In this document: one piece after another, positions 35,480 to 43,527 of the stretch
Layout of the letters: each line of letters opens with the position of its first letter
Position numbering within the stretch: the stretch's first letter is position 1
Assembly (NCBI RefSeq): GCF_021699195.1
Contig: NZ_SSXE01000035.1
Coordinates: forward strand, 1-64,000
Origin: Nonomuraea sp. MG754425
Lineage (GTDB): Bacteria; Actinomycetota; Actinomycetes; Streptosporangiales; Streptosporangiaceae
Direction: 5' to 3'
Length of the DNA stretch: 64,000 bases
Program-made: the position numbers and the translations under genes
Notes under the pieces: model-generated
What the model was told of the DNA's origin: nothing
Seen by the model: the letters and a program-made list of their open reading frames with translations, nothing else
Database searches by the model: none

Positions 35480-36654
35480 AGATCCGCTACATGCTCCTGC
35501 ACGCCTACGGCATGGGCGGCACCATCCGCACCGTGGTCAACCAGGCCAACGCCATGGCCGAGGCGGGCCACGACGTCGAGATCGTCAGCGTGGTCCGGCG
35601 CAGGGACGAGCCGCAGTTCGCCATCGACCCCCGCGTGCGGCTGTCGACGCTGGTGGACCAGCGCGACGGGATCGTCCCCGACTCCCTGGCGCGCAAGGTG
35701 TGGCGCCGGGCCCGCGGCAAGATCGTCCCGTACGGCGAGTTCGCCGCCGAGTACTTCACCGAGCGCGTCGAGGGCGCGGTCATCGACTACGTCTCCAGCC
35801 TGCGCGACGGCATCCTCGTCACCACCCGCCCCGCGCTCAACCTGGCCTCGGCCCGCCGCGCCACCTCCGGCGTGATCCGCGTCGCCCAGGAGCACATGAA
35901 CCTGGCCTCCTACCACGAGGCCGTGCGCGAGCAGATCGTCCGCCACTACGGCGCGTTCGACACCATCGCCGTGCTGACCGAGACCAGCCGCCGCGAGTAC
36001 CGCAAGGTGCTGAAGAGCACGCCGGTGGTGCGCATCCCCAACGCGGTGCACATGGAGGAGCGCAAGCACTCCGACCAGAGCGGCAAGATCGTGATCGCCG
36101 TGGGGAGGCTGGTGCCGCAGAAGGGGTTCGACATGCTGATCCCCGCCTTCGGCGCCACCGCGGAGGAGCACCCGGAGTGGAAGCTGCGCATCTTCGGCAC
36201 CGGGCCGTCCAAGGAGAAGCTGCAGAAGCGCATCGACGAGGGCGGCTTCGGCGACCGCATCAAGCTGATGGGCCGCAGCAACCGCATCCACGAGGAGCTG
36301 GCCAAATCCTCGGTGTACGTGCTCAGCTCCCGCATCGAGGGCCTGCCGATGGCGATGATCGAGGCGATGGGCCACGCGCTGCCGATCGTCGCCTTCGACT
36401 GCCCCACCGGGCCCGCCGACGTGCTGACCCCCGGCAAGGACGGCCTGCTGGTGCCGGCACGCAACGTCCCCGCGCTGACCGAGGCGCTCGGCCGGGCGAT
36501 GGGCGATCGTGAGCTGCGGCTGCGCATGGGTGCCGTCGCCGCCGAGACCGCCTACGGCTACACGCCGCACGTCGTGATGCCGCTCTGGGAGAAACTGTTC
36601 ACGGCGCTGTCCAACGGCGAGCCGATCGGCGACGACCTGCGGGCCACGCGCTGA
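35476..36654 (+). CDS. Glycosyltransferase family 4
   Basis: This 392-residue GT-B enzyme begins with an N-terminal Rossmann domain (HAYGMGGTIRTVVNQANAMA) and has the C-terminal donor domain with VIAVGRLVPQKGFDMLIPAF near residue 210. The nucleotide-sugar site lies at SSRIEGLPMAMIEAMGHALP near residue 287 (the E-x7-E motif). The donor and acceptor are unknown. Co-translation with a sulfotransferase suggests a cell-surface glycan or glycolipid. The GTG at 35476 is preferred over an upstream ATG at 35452, which would lie inside the sulfotransferase. Confidence 0.92.
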   Translation: MKIRYMLLHAYGMGGTIRTVVNQANAMAEAGHDVEIVSVVRRRDEPQFAIDPRVRLSTLVDQRDGIVPDSLARKVWRRARGKIVPYGEFAAEYFTERVEGAVIDYVSSLRDGILVTTRPALNLASARRATSGVIRVAQEHMNLASYHEAVREQIVRHYGAFDTIAVLTETSRREYRKVLKSTPVVRIPNAVHMEERKHSDQSGKIVIAVGRLVPQKGFDMLIPAFGATAEEHPEWKLRIFGTGPSKEKLQKRIDEGGFGDRIKLMGRSNRIHEELAKSSVYVLSSRIEGLPMAMIEAMGHALPIVAFDCPTGPADVLTPGKDGLLVPARNVPALTEALGRAMGDRELRLRMGAVAAETAYGYTPHVVMPLWEKLFTALSNGEPIGDDLRATR

Positions 36655-36658
36655 CGAG

Positions 36659-36689
36659 TCGCGGCGGGTGACCGGGTCCCCCGCCGCGA
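36659..36689. terminator. Bidirectional hairpin
   Basis: TCGCGGCGGG (36659-36668) pairs with CCCGCCGCGA (36680-36689) over an 11-base loop, between the stop of the glycosyltransferase and the convergent adenylating enzyme. Confidence 0.65.
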
Positions 36690-36697
36690 GCGGCCGT

Positions 36698-38080
36698 TCA
36701 TTCGATGGCGGCGCCGTGAGTGGTGGGCGCGGTGGCCGGGATGACGGCGCGGTACTTGCCCCCCGCGCCCTGCCGCGGCGGCTCGGCCGCGCGCCCGACG
36801 CTGACGTGCCCGAGCCCATGGCGGACCAGCAGCTCACCCAGCCGCGTCTCGATCCGCCGCCACAGGACGTCGGGATCGACGCCGGGAGCGGGACGCATCC
36901 GGACGCGCAACGCGTCCGGCCCGCTCTGGACGATCTGGAACAGCTCCAGACCGGGCACCGCCTCCAGCAGCGTGGCCAACGGCAGCGGGGCGAGGGTGAC
37001 CGGATCGCCGCCGGGGCGCGGGAAGGTGAGCAGGTCGGCGGCGCGGCCCTGAACGCGGACGGCCGGGCCGGGGTCACCGCAGGGGCAGGCGTCCGGCCGG
37101 ACCACGACGGCGTCGCCGAGGTCGTAGCGCAGGATCGGCTGGACGCGGTTGGCCAGGTTGGTCAGCAACACGGTGTGGGAGCCCTGACCGGGCGGCACCG
37201 GCCGGTACCGCTCGTCGACGGGTTCGAGCACGGCCCAGTCGGCGTTGAGGTGCATCCAGTTCTCCGAGCAGCCGTAACTGAGGAAGGGGCACTCGTTGCA
37301 GGCGTAGCTGGTGCGCACCTTCGCTCCCAGCGCGGCGGCGATGCGCGCGTACTCCGGGGCGGGCAGACCCTCGGCGCTGAGCACCACCAGCGCGGGGCGG
37401 GCGCGCAGCCGTCCCGCCTCGGCCGCGCCGGCCAGCAGCGCGCCGACACTCGCGTACGGCGCCAGCACCGCCGGGCGGAACGCGTCGAGCTGGGCGACCA
37501 GCTCGTCCAGCGGCTGCTGCACGCTCAGCACGGCGACCCGGCGGCGGCCACGCAGCCGGGCAGCCGCCACGGTGGAGGCGAAATGCCCGCCGGCCGGTGC
37601 CACCAGCGCCATCCGCCCGCCACCGCGCGCGATGCGCGCCACGTCCCGCACGCTCAGCCAGCCGAGCAGCATCCGGGCCAGCATCGCGCCGGTCACCTCG
37701 GCCGAGCGGGCGTCCTGGAGGAAGATGCCGTGCGTGCCGGTGGTGCCGGAGGTGGTGGTCAGCGTGTAACGGCCGGCGAACGGCTGCCCGATGCGGGCCG
37801 GGTCGTCGGCGAACGCGCGGGCCGCCTCGAAGGTGACGGCGGGGTCGGTGACCCAGTCGTCGAAGGCGGCCATCAGCTCGCTCTTGCGGGTGACCGGCAG
37901 GGCGGTCAGCTCGGCCTCGGCCGGGAGGTCCCGGTACAGGCGCCGGTAGTAGGGCGAGCGGGCGCGGGCCCAGGCGACCAGTTCGGCCAGCCGCGTGCGC
38001 TGCCGGGCGGCCATCGCCCGCTCGCCGCCCTTCTTGGCCCGTCGGGCGTCGGCCAGGAGCCGCAACGTCGAGACCTTCAT
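36698..38080 (-). CDS. PaaK/CapK-like adenylate-forming enzyme
   Basis: This 460-residue adenylating enzyme resembles phenylacetate-CoA ligase and CapK. The AMP/phosphate loop is TLTTTSGTTGTHG near residue 105, with an adenylation-domain segment ending in RYDLGDAVVV near residue 345. Extra Cys residues (YACNECPFLSYGCSE and DACPCGDPG) suggest a bound zinc. The ATG at 38080 is used, though the start site is weak. Convergent to a sulfotransferase and glycosyltransferase, it may act on a polysaccharide-related acid, but this is inference. Confidence 0.85.
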   Translation of the reverse strand: MKVSTLRLLADARRAKKGGERAMAARQRTRLAELVAWARARSPYYRRLYRDLPAEAELTALPVTRKSELMAAFDDWVTDPAVTFEAARAFADDPARIGQPFAGRYTLTTTSGTTGTHGIFLQDARSAEVTGAMLARMLLGWLSVRDVARIARGGGRMALVAPAGGHFASTVAAARLRGRRRVAVLSVQQPLDELVAQLDAFRPAVLAPYASVGALLAGAAEAGRLRARPALVVLSAEGLPAPEYARIAAALGAKVRTSYACNECPFLSYGCSENWMHLNADWAVLEPVDERYRPVPPGQGSHTVLLTNLANRVQPILRYDLGDAVVVRPDACPCGDPGPAVRVQGRAADLLTFPRPGGDPVTLAPLPLATLLEAVPGLELFQIVQSGPDALRVRMRPAPGVDPDVLWRRIETRLGELLVRHGLGHVSVGRAAEPPRQGAGGKYRAVIPATAPTTHGAAIE

Positions 38081-38168
38081 CGCCGGTGGCGTCCTTCCTC
38101 GCGGCCTGCGCCGCCGGTGCTGGGTGTGCTGGGTCAGTCGGAGGGCGGCCGGGGGGGAGGCACGCGGG

Positions 38169-38885
38169 TCAATGCGACGCTTCGGCCGCGGTTCCTGCGG
38201 CCGTGGCGGCCTGGCAGCAGCCGTCGGCGCCGTCTTTTCCGCACGCCGCCTCGGTCCGGCCCGCCGCACCCATGAGCGGGGGCGGGCAGCAGGCGTTCCC
38301 GCGCCAGGCGTCGCGGCCCTCCTTGACCGCGACGGCGGCGATGACCAGGGCGGCGATCGGGTCGGCCCAGGACCAGCCGAACAGGCTGTTGAGCGCCAGG
38401 CCCACCAGCAGCACGCCGGACAGGTAGGTGCACAGCAGCGTCTGCCGGGAGTCGGCCACCACCGAGGCGGAGCCGAGCTCGCGGCCCGCGCGGCGCTGTG
38501 CGTACGACAGGAACGGCATGACGGCCAGGCTCAGGGCCGCCAGGATCAGGCCGGGCGTGGAGTGCCCGGCCTCACCGGCGCCGAGCAGGGCGCGGACGGC
38601 GTCGAAGGTGACGTAGGCGGCCAGGGCGAAGAACGAGACGGCGATGACGCGTAGCGCGGTCCGCTCGCGGCGTTCGTGGTCGGCCGCGGAGAACTGCCAG
38701 GCCACCGCCGCGGCTGAGGCGACCTCGACGATCGAGTCGAGGCCGAACCCGATCAGCGCCGCGGAGGAGGCGACGGTCCCGGCGGTGACGGCCACGACCG
38801 CCTCGATCACGTTGTACGTGATGGTGGCGGCGACCAGCAGCCGGATGCGGCGCTGCAGCAGTGCCCGCCGGTCCGGGGCGGTCAT
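38169..38885 (-). CDS. Cation diffusion facilitator-like transporter with a Cys-rich tail
   Basis: The 238-residue membrane protein has about five or six helices with the CDF-type metal-site pattern (ALIGFGLDSIVEVASAAAVA near residue 42 and SVVADSRQTLLCTYLSG near residue 140). The C-terminal tail is unusual: Cys pairs NACCPPP, EAACGKD and GCCQ over about 45 residues, likely a metal-binding domain. Its ATG overlaps the ArsR stop by four bases, so it is a metal-efflux unit controlled by that regulator. Which metal is unknown. Confidence 0.88.
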   Translation of the reverse strand: MTAPDRRALLQRRIRLLVAATITYNVIEAVVAVTAGTVASSAALIGFGLDSIVEVASAAAVAWQFSAADHERRERTALRVIAVSFFALAAYVTFDAVRALLGAGEAGHSTPGLILAALSLAVMPFLSYAQRRAGRELGSASVVADSRQTLLCTYLSGVLLVGLALNSLFGWSWADPIAALVIAAVAVKEGRDAWRGNACCPPPLMGAAGRTEAACGKDGADGCCQAATAAGTAAEASH

Positions 38886-39319
38886 GACACGCTCTCTCCG
38901 GCGATCGCGCCCGCCTGCTCGGTGGGCCGGGTGGCGGCCGGGCCGGGCGGGGAGGCGGGCCGGGTGCCGTGGGCCGGGCAGAGCGCCACGGCGTGGCCGG
39001 TGGCGGCCAGCAGGTGCTCGGCCGCGGCCAGCAGGTCCATCAGCTCGGGCCGGGTCAGGGAGTAGAAGGACTGGCGGCCTTCGGCGCGGTAGTCGACCAG
39101 GTCGCAGTCGCGCAGGCAGGCCAGATGCTTGGACACGGTGGACTGGGCCATTCCCAGCTCCGCGGTGAGGTCCACCACCCGGGCCTCGCCGCGGGCGAGC
39201 CGCTGCACGATGCGCAGCCGGGTCTCATCGGCCAGGGAGTGGAACAGCGCCGCCGCCGGGGAGACGCCGGCCGCGATGTCGGCGCTGACGCACCGGCCGG
39301 CAGCAGAATCAATCGCCAT
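38882..39319 (-). CDS. ArsR/SmtB-family metal-responsive repressor
   Basis: The 145-residue protein has the winged-helix of ArsR repressors: ALFHSLADETRLRIVQRLAR near residue 24 and the recognition helix region MAQSTVSKHLACLRDCDLVD near residue 57. Cys residues occur at SKHLACLRDC and near the C-terminus (ALCPAHG), plausible metal ligands like those of CmtR/CzrA-type sensors. It is coupled to the Cys-tailed transporter and so probably represses its own efflux operon until metal binds. Confidence 0.9.
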   Translation of the reverse strand: MAIDSAAGRCVSADIAAGVSPAAALFHSLADETRLRIVQRLARGEARVVDLTAELGMAQSTVSKHLACLRDCDLVDYRAEGRQSFYSLTRPELMDLLAAAEHLLAATGHAVALCPAHGTRPASPPGPAATRPTEQAGAIAGESVS

Positions 39320-39834
39320 ATGACGATGATAGCCCGATTCCTTGATGTATTGGCAAGGGGACGCGCCACACCCGGCATTCATGATCCGGACGCCGCCCGA
39401 TCCCGCCGCCATCGGACGAACCCGCATCCGGTGGCCCGCCGGATCGCCACCGACCCCGCCGCGCCGACACCCGCCCTGGTCCACCGGCCTGCTGGAGGAG
39501 CTGGCACCCGCCCAGAACGCCGGCCACACCACCGGCCGCCTCGACTTCCCGACCGCCCCCGACCGCCGGACGGCACACACCGCGCTCTTGGCGATGCCTT
39601 CGACCATGCCATCGCCGGGCAGATGCTCTCAGGCGCGCCCCAGGTTTCTGGCCTCCCCGGGGGGACCGGGGAGGCCGGGGGTCACGAGTTGCAGCCGCAA
39701 CTGCAGCTACTGGCACACGAGCAGGACGACCCGTGTCCGCATGAGCAGGCTTTAGCCTTCTTCATCGTCATATCGGATACCTTGCACGGAACATCGCCCC
39801 CTGAACTCTCCGGAAAGCGACAAACACCGAGCCC
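39320..39834. other. Intergenic region without a convincing gene, with one strong hairpin
   Basis: No frame here has natural-looking protein composition. A perfect 11-bp hairpin (GGCCTCCCCGG at 39650-39660 and CCGGGGAGGCC at 39666-39676, 5-base loop) lies in the middle and may be a terminator. The first bases hold the arsR promoter, where imperfect repeats around CGATT may bind the repressor. Confidence 0.5.
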
Positions 39835-39960
39835 TCACGGCAGCAAGGTGCCGCCCTCACGGCGGTGGCAGGCGGCGAGCCGGTGGCCGGGCACGGCGTC
39901 GGCCGCCCCGTGGGCCCCGGGCGTCGCAGGGCTCGCTCGGTGGCCGGCCGTCCGTCGCAA
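39835..39960 (-). pseudogene. Possible C-terminal remnant of an oligopeptide ABC transporter ATPase
   Basis: One minus-strand frame ends AVPGHRLAACHRREGGTLLP and stop. The PGHRLAACH motif is the hallmark C-terminus of Opp/Dpp-type ATPases. Nothing recognisable lies upstream of about 40 residues of this frame, so the rest has been lost. The evidence is a short motif only. Confidence 0.35.
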
Positions 39961-40034
39961 GATCACCGTTGCTTGCCGCACCGTCTGCCCTGTGTTCATG
40001 ATGACGACATGTCCCCCTTAAAGGGTTTCTGTCC

Positions 40035-41462
40035 ATGATTCGGAAGTTTCGCCGCGGCCTGACCGCCGCCGGCCTGGCCGCCTCGCTGGCGACCGCCGTC
40101 GCCCTCTCCGCGCTCCCCCCGGCCTCGGCGGCAGCCGCGGAAGCGGGTAACGTCCCGGACTCGTTCCAGCGTCTGCACGAGCGGCTGCTGCGGCACGGAC
40201 CCAAGGCCCCGCTCATGATCGCCGCCCACCGCGGCCAGTGGCGCGACGCCCCCGAGAACTCCCTCGCCGCGATCGAGGCCGCCATCGCGGACGGCGCCGA
40301 GATCGTCGAGATCGACGTGCGTCCCACCAGTGACGGCCACCTCGTGCTCATGCACGACGACACCGTCAACCGCACCACCGGCGGCACCGGCAAGGTCTCC
40401 GACCTGACCCTCGACCAGATCAGGTCGCTCCGGCTCAAGCAGGGGCTGGGCGGCGCCCAGGCCGCGCTCACCGAGCACACCGTGCCGACCTTCGAGGAGG
40501 TGATGCGCGTGGTCGAGGGCCGGGCACTGGTGAACCTGGACAAGGGCTGGCCCGTCCGCGAGCAGATGTACGAGGTGCTGAAGCGGACCGGCACCGTGGA
40601 CCACGGCCTGTTCAAGGGCTCCCCCACGGTGGAGGAGGCCGCCGCCTTCATGGCGAAGGACCCCGAGATCCTCTACATGCACATCATCGACGACGCCACC
40701 GCCGGCGTGGCCGGCACCTTCCCCGGCCGCCGGCCGGTCGCGTACGAGGTGGTCTTCGACCGGACCGATGACCCGCAGGTCGCGCCCGAGACGCTGGAGA
40801 AGATCGCGCGGCACAGCCGGATCTGGATCAACAGCATGTGGTACGGCCTGGCCGCCCGGTACACCGACGAGGCGTCCCTGCGCGACGAGAACCTCGGCTG
40901 GCGCACGCTCGTCGGAACGTACGGGGCCAACATGATCCAGACCGACAACGTCGAAGCCCTGGACTACTGGCGGGACGGCGGCGACCTGTCCCGTTACGGC
41001 CGTCAGCCGGGCCACCGCACGGTCCGCGTCGAGGCCGAGGACTACGCGCCCGGCGGCGAGGGCGTCGGCTACCACGACCTCGACCCGAACCGCTGCGCCG
41101 TGGCCCGCCCCGACGAGGGGGTGGACATCTGCGACCTCGAAGGCGCGATCGCGGTGAACTGGATCCGCGGCGGCGAGTGGCTCAAGTACCGCTTCGAGGT
41201 CAGGAAGGCCGGCCTGTACCAGGTCTCGGCCCGCGTCTCCTCGCCGTACTCGCCGGCGGGCACCGTCGTGCTCGACTGGGGCACGGGCGCCGGCACGTCC
41301 GCGCGGATCGCCAACACGACCAGCCACGACGCGATGACGCTCCAGCCGCTGGAACGCCGCCGCCTCGCCAAGGGCACGCACGAGCTGGTGCTGCGCATGC
41401 CCGAGGACGCCTACCAGAACTTCAACCTCGACCACCTGCAGTTCGACCTGATCGGCCGCTGA
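40035..41462 (+). CDS. Secreted glycerophosphodiester phosphodiesterase with a carbohydrate-binding module
   Basis: The protein has 475 residues. A Sec signal peptide (residues 1 to about 35, ending SAAAAEA) precedes a GDPD catalytic domain: IAAHRGQWRDAPENSLAAIE near residue 62, EIVEIDVRPTSDGHLVLMHD near residue 87 and GANMIQTDN near residue 300, where it ends. The C-terminal 140 residues begin VRVEAEDYAPGGEGVGYHD and form a CBM6-like beta-sandwich that may bind wall sugars. It probably cleaves phosphodiesters of teichoic acids or lipids outside the cell. The ATG is 8 bases past AAAGGG. Confidence 0.92.
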   Translation: MIRKFRRGLTAAGLAASLATAVALSALPPASAAAAEAGNVPDSFQRLHERLLRHGPKAPLMIAAHRGQWRDAPENSLAAIEAAIADGAEIVEIDVRPTSDGHLVLMHDDTVNRTTGGTGKVSDLTLDQIRSLRLKQGLGGAQAALTEHTVPTFEEVMRVVEGRALVNLDKGWPVREQMYEVLKRTGTVDHGLFKGSPTVEEAAAFMAKDPEILYMHIIDDATAGVAGTFPGRRPVAYEVVFDRTDDPQVAPETLEKIARHSRIWINSMWYGLAARYTDEASLRDENLGWRTLVGTYGANMIQTDNVEALDYWRDGGDLSRYGRQPGHRTVRVEAEDYAPGGEGVGYHDLDPNRCAVARPDEGVDICDLEGAIAVNWIRGGEWLKYRFEVRKAGLYQVSARVSSPYSPAGTVVLDWGTGAGTSARIANTTSHDAMTLQPLERRRLAKGTHELVLRMPEDAYQNFNLDHLQFDLIGR

Positions 41463-41481
41463 CCCCGGCCGCCGGCCGGGG
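41463..41481. terminator. Hairpin after the phosphodiesterase gene
   Basis: CCCCGGCC and GGCCGGGG pair perfectly across a 3-base loop directly behind the stop codon, and the convergent amidohydrolase ends 36 bases later. Confidence 0.65.
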
Positions 41482-41517
41482 CCCGTCCGGCAGAGCCCCG
41501 GTCGTCACGGCTCGTCG

Positions 41518-42729
41518 TCAGAGCCCCTTCGCGATTCGGCCGCCGGCCAGCACGAACGCCGGGTCGAGCAGCGCCCGCACGTCCTGGAGCGGGTCGCCCT
41601 CGACGGCGATCAGGTCGGCCAGGTAGCCGGGCTTGATCGCGCCCGCCCCGGCCAGGCCGGCGGCCCGCATGCCGGTCTCGGTGGCCGACATGAGCGCGTC
41701 GCGAACGGGCAACCCGCCCGCGATCAGCCCCTCCAGGCCGTCCACGACGCCGCCGGCGTGCGGGTGGCGCGGGATGCCGGAGTCGGTGCCGGCCAGGATC
41801 GGCACGCCGGCCTCGTGCATCGCGACGATCCAGCCGCCCCGGGTGCCGATGGGGATCGGATGCGCGTGCGCGCCGGACAGCCCGAGCGTCGGGCATACCC
41901 CCGCGCCCGACGCGACCAGCTCGCGCAGCACGGCCGCGTCGAAGCCGTCGTCGCCCTCCGGGGAGATGAACGTGCCGTGCTCGACGGAGTCCACCCCGGC
42001 GGCGGCCGCGGCCCGGATGCCGACGGTGGACAGGGCGTGCGCGGCGACGGTGACGCCGAGCGCGTGCGCCTCCGCGACGACCGCCGCCAGCGCCTGCGGC
42101 GACACCTCGAAGCGGACGGGGTCGGTGCCCGGCGTCATCCGGCCGCCCGTCACCATCACCTTGACGAGGTCGGCCCCGGCCTCGACCTCCTCGTGCACCG
42201 CGCGCCTGGCCCGGTCGGGGCCGTCGATCTCGTTGCCCATGAACCAGCAGTGGCCGCTCGGCCGGGTGAGGGGGCGGCCCGCGACCATCAGGCGGGGGCC
42301 GGGCGTCCTGCCCTGCCCGATCTCCTCGCGGATCCGGGCGGCCAGGGCTCGGGGATCCCCGTGCCGGGCGGCGGCCTGCGGCGCGCCGAGGTCGCGGGCG
42401 AAGGTGACACCGCTCTCCACGAGCTGCCGGGCCGAGACGCGCATCGAGTCGAGGCGGGCCTCGTCGTCGCGGGCCAGCATGGTGGCGACCGGGTCGGAGC
42501 CGGCGTCGAAGGCCAGGTGCACGTGGGCGTCCATGAGGCCGGGGAACAGGGTCCGCGAGCCCAGATCCAAGACCCCGCCCTCGGCCGGGTGGCCCGGCCG
42601 GTCGGCGGTGCGGCCGGTCCAGACGATGCGCTCGCCCTCGACGACGACGGTGGCGTCCTCGATGACGGTGCCGGCGGCGACGTCGGTGACAGCCCTGGCC
42701 GCCCTGAAGACGGTCCGGTCCGCGCTCAT
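41518..42729 (-). CDS. Metal-dependent amidohydrolase
   Basis: This 403-residue TIM-barrel enzyme carries the first metal motif FPGLMDAHVHLAFDA (near residue 63), a metal-bridging Lys in ADLVKVMVTGG (near 172), further His residues in VTVAAHALS (near 207) and SVEHGTF (near 230), and the catalytic-type Asp in ILAGTDSGIP (near 300). The pattern is that of imidazolonepropionase-like and prolidase-type members. Its ATG overlaps the IclR stop (ATGA). Together with the ABC importer and PLP enzyme it probably opens a nitrogen-containing ring or amide. Confidence 0.9.
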   Translation of the reverse strand: MSADRTVFRAARAVTDVAAGTVIEDATVVVEGERIVWTGRTADRPGHPAEGGVLDLGSRTLFPGLMDAHVHLAFDAGSDPVATMLARDDEARLDSMRVSARQLVESGVTFARDLGAPQAAARHGDPRALAARIREEIGQGRTPGPRLMVAGRPLTRPSGHCWFMGNEIDGPDRARRAVHEEVEAGADLVKVMVTGGRMTPGTDPVRFEVSPQALAAVVAEAHALGVTVAAHALSTVGIRAAAAAGVDSVEHGTFISPEGDDGFDAAVLRELVASGAGVCPTLGLSGAHAHPIPIGTRGGWIVAMHEAGVPILAGTDSGIPRHPHAGGVVDGLEGLIAGGLPVRDALMSATETGMRAAGLAGAGAIKPGYLADLIAVEGDPLQDVRALLDPAFVLAGGRIAKGL

Positions 42730-43508
42730 CGTTCCGACCCGCCTTCCCGGTAGCCGAGACTCTGCGAGACGGCGGTCGCGGTGTCCTGCACCGCCGCCGA
42801 GACGCTGGCCAGCCGCCGCTCGTCCACCCGCCGGTCGAGCATGGTCACGCAGACGCAGTAGCGGACCACGCCCTCGGTGTCCCAGACGGGCGCGGAGACG
42901 CCGACCGTGTGCGGGGTGATCTCCCCGTCGCTGACCCAGACGCCCTGCGCCCTGATCTTGGCGAGGATGTCCCTGATCTCGCCGGGGTCGGTGGGGGTGC
43001 GGTCGGTGTAGCGGGGCAGCGGCGCGCCGAGCACCTCCTGGAGGAAACGTTCGTCCTGGTAGGCGAGCAGGGTCTTGCCCGCGCCCGCGTTCAGCCCGAT
43101 GGTGTCGCCGATCTCGACGGTGACGGCGGTCTCGGCGTTGATGTCGAGCCGCTCGACGCAGACGTAGCGGTGGCCGCGCAGGGTGTAGAACAGCACGACC
43201 TCGCCGGTCTGCTCGGCCAGCCTGATCAGGTGCCGCCTGGCGGCCGTGCGCGGGGCGCGCCGCCCGGCGGCCCGGCCCAGCGCGACGGCGGCGGGCCCCA
43301 GCGAGTACGACCCCCGCGCCTCGGCCTGCTCCAGGTAGTGGCGCGCCTCCAGCGACCGGACGACGCGGTGCGTCACGGCCTTGTGCATGCCGAGATGTTT
43401 GGCCAGGTCGGAGACCCGCCACTCGGCCTGGCCGACGAACGCCTCCAGCACGGTCAGCACGCGGTCGACGCCCTGCAGCGACGCGGGCTTGGTCGGCTCC
43501 TCTGTCAC
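42726..43508 (-). CDS. IclR-family regulator
   Basis: The 260-residue regulator has the N-terminal winged HTH (VLEAFVGQAEWRVSDLAKHL, recognition helix HKAVTHRVVRSLEARHYLEQ) and the C-terminal ligand-binding GAF-like domain. GTG 43508 is chosen because GGAGG lies five bases upstream; frames up to 43553 lack one. It sits inside the operon between the PLP enzyme (19-base gap) and the amidohydrolase, an unusual position for a controller, which implies it is made along with the pathway it governs. Confidence 0.9.
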   Translation of the reverse strand: MTEEPTKPASLQGVDRVLTVLEAFVGQAEWRVSDLAKHLGMHKAVTHRVVRSLEARHYLEQAEARGSYSLGPAAVALGRAAGRRAPRTAARRHLIRLAEQTGEVVLFYTLRGHRYVCVERLDINAETAVTVEIGDTIGLNAGAGKTLLAYQDERFLQEVLGAPLPRYTDRTPTDPGEIRDILAKIRAQGVWVSDGEITPHTVGVSAPVWDTEGVVRYCVCVTMLDRRVDERRLASVSAAVQDTATAVSQSLGYREGGSER

Positions 43509-43527
43509 GTCTTCCTCCGAGCGCGCG

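Noticed and set aside
39342..39755. A 137-codon frame in the intergenic stretch
   Set aside because: Low-complexity Pro/Arg/Ser composition, no recognisable start site, no family resemblance.
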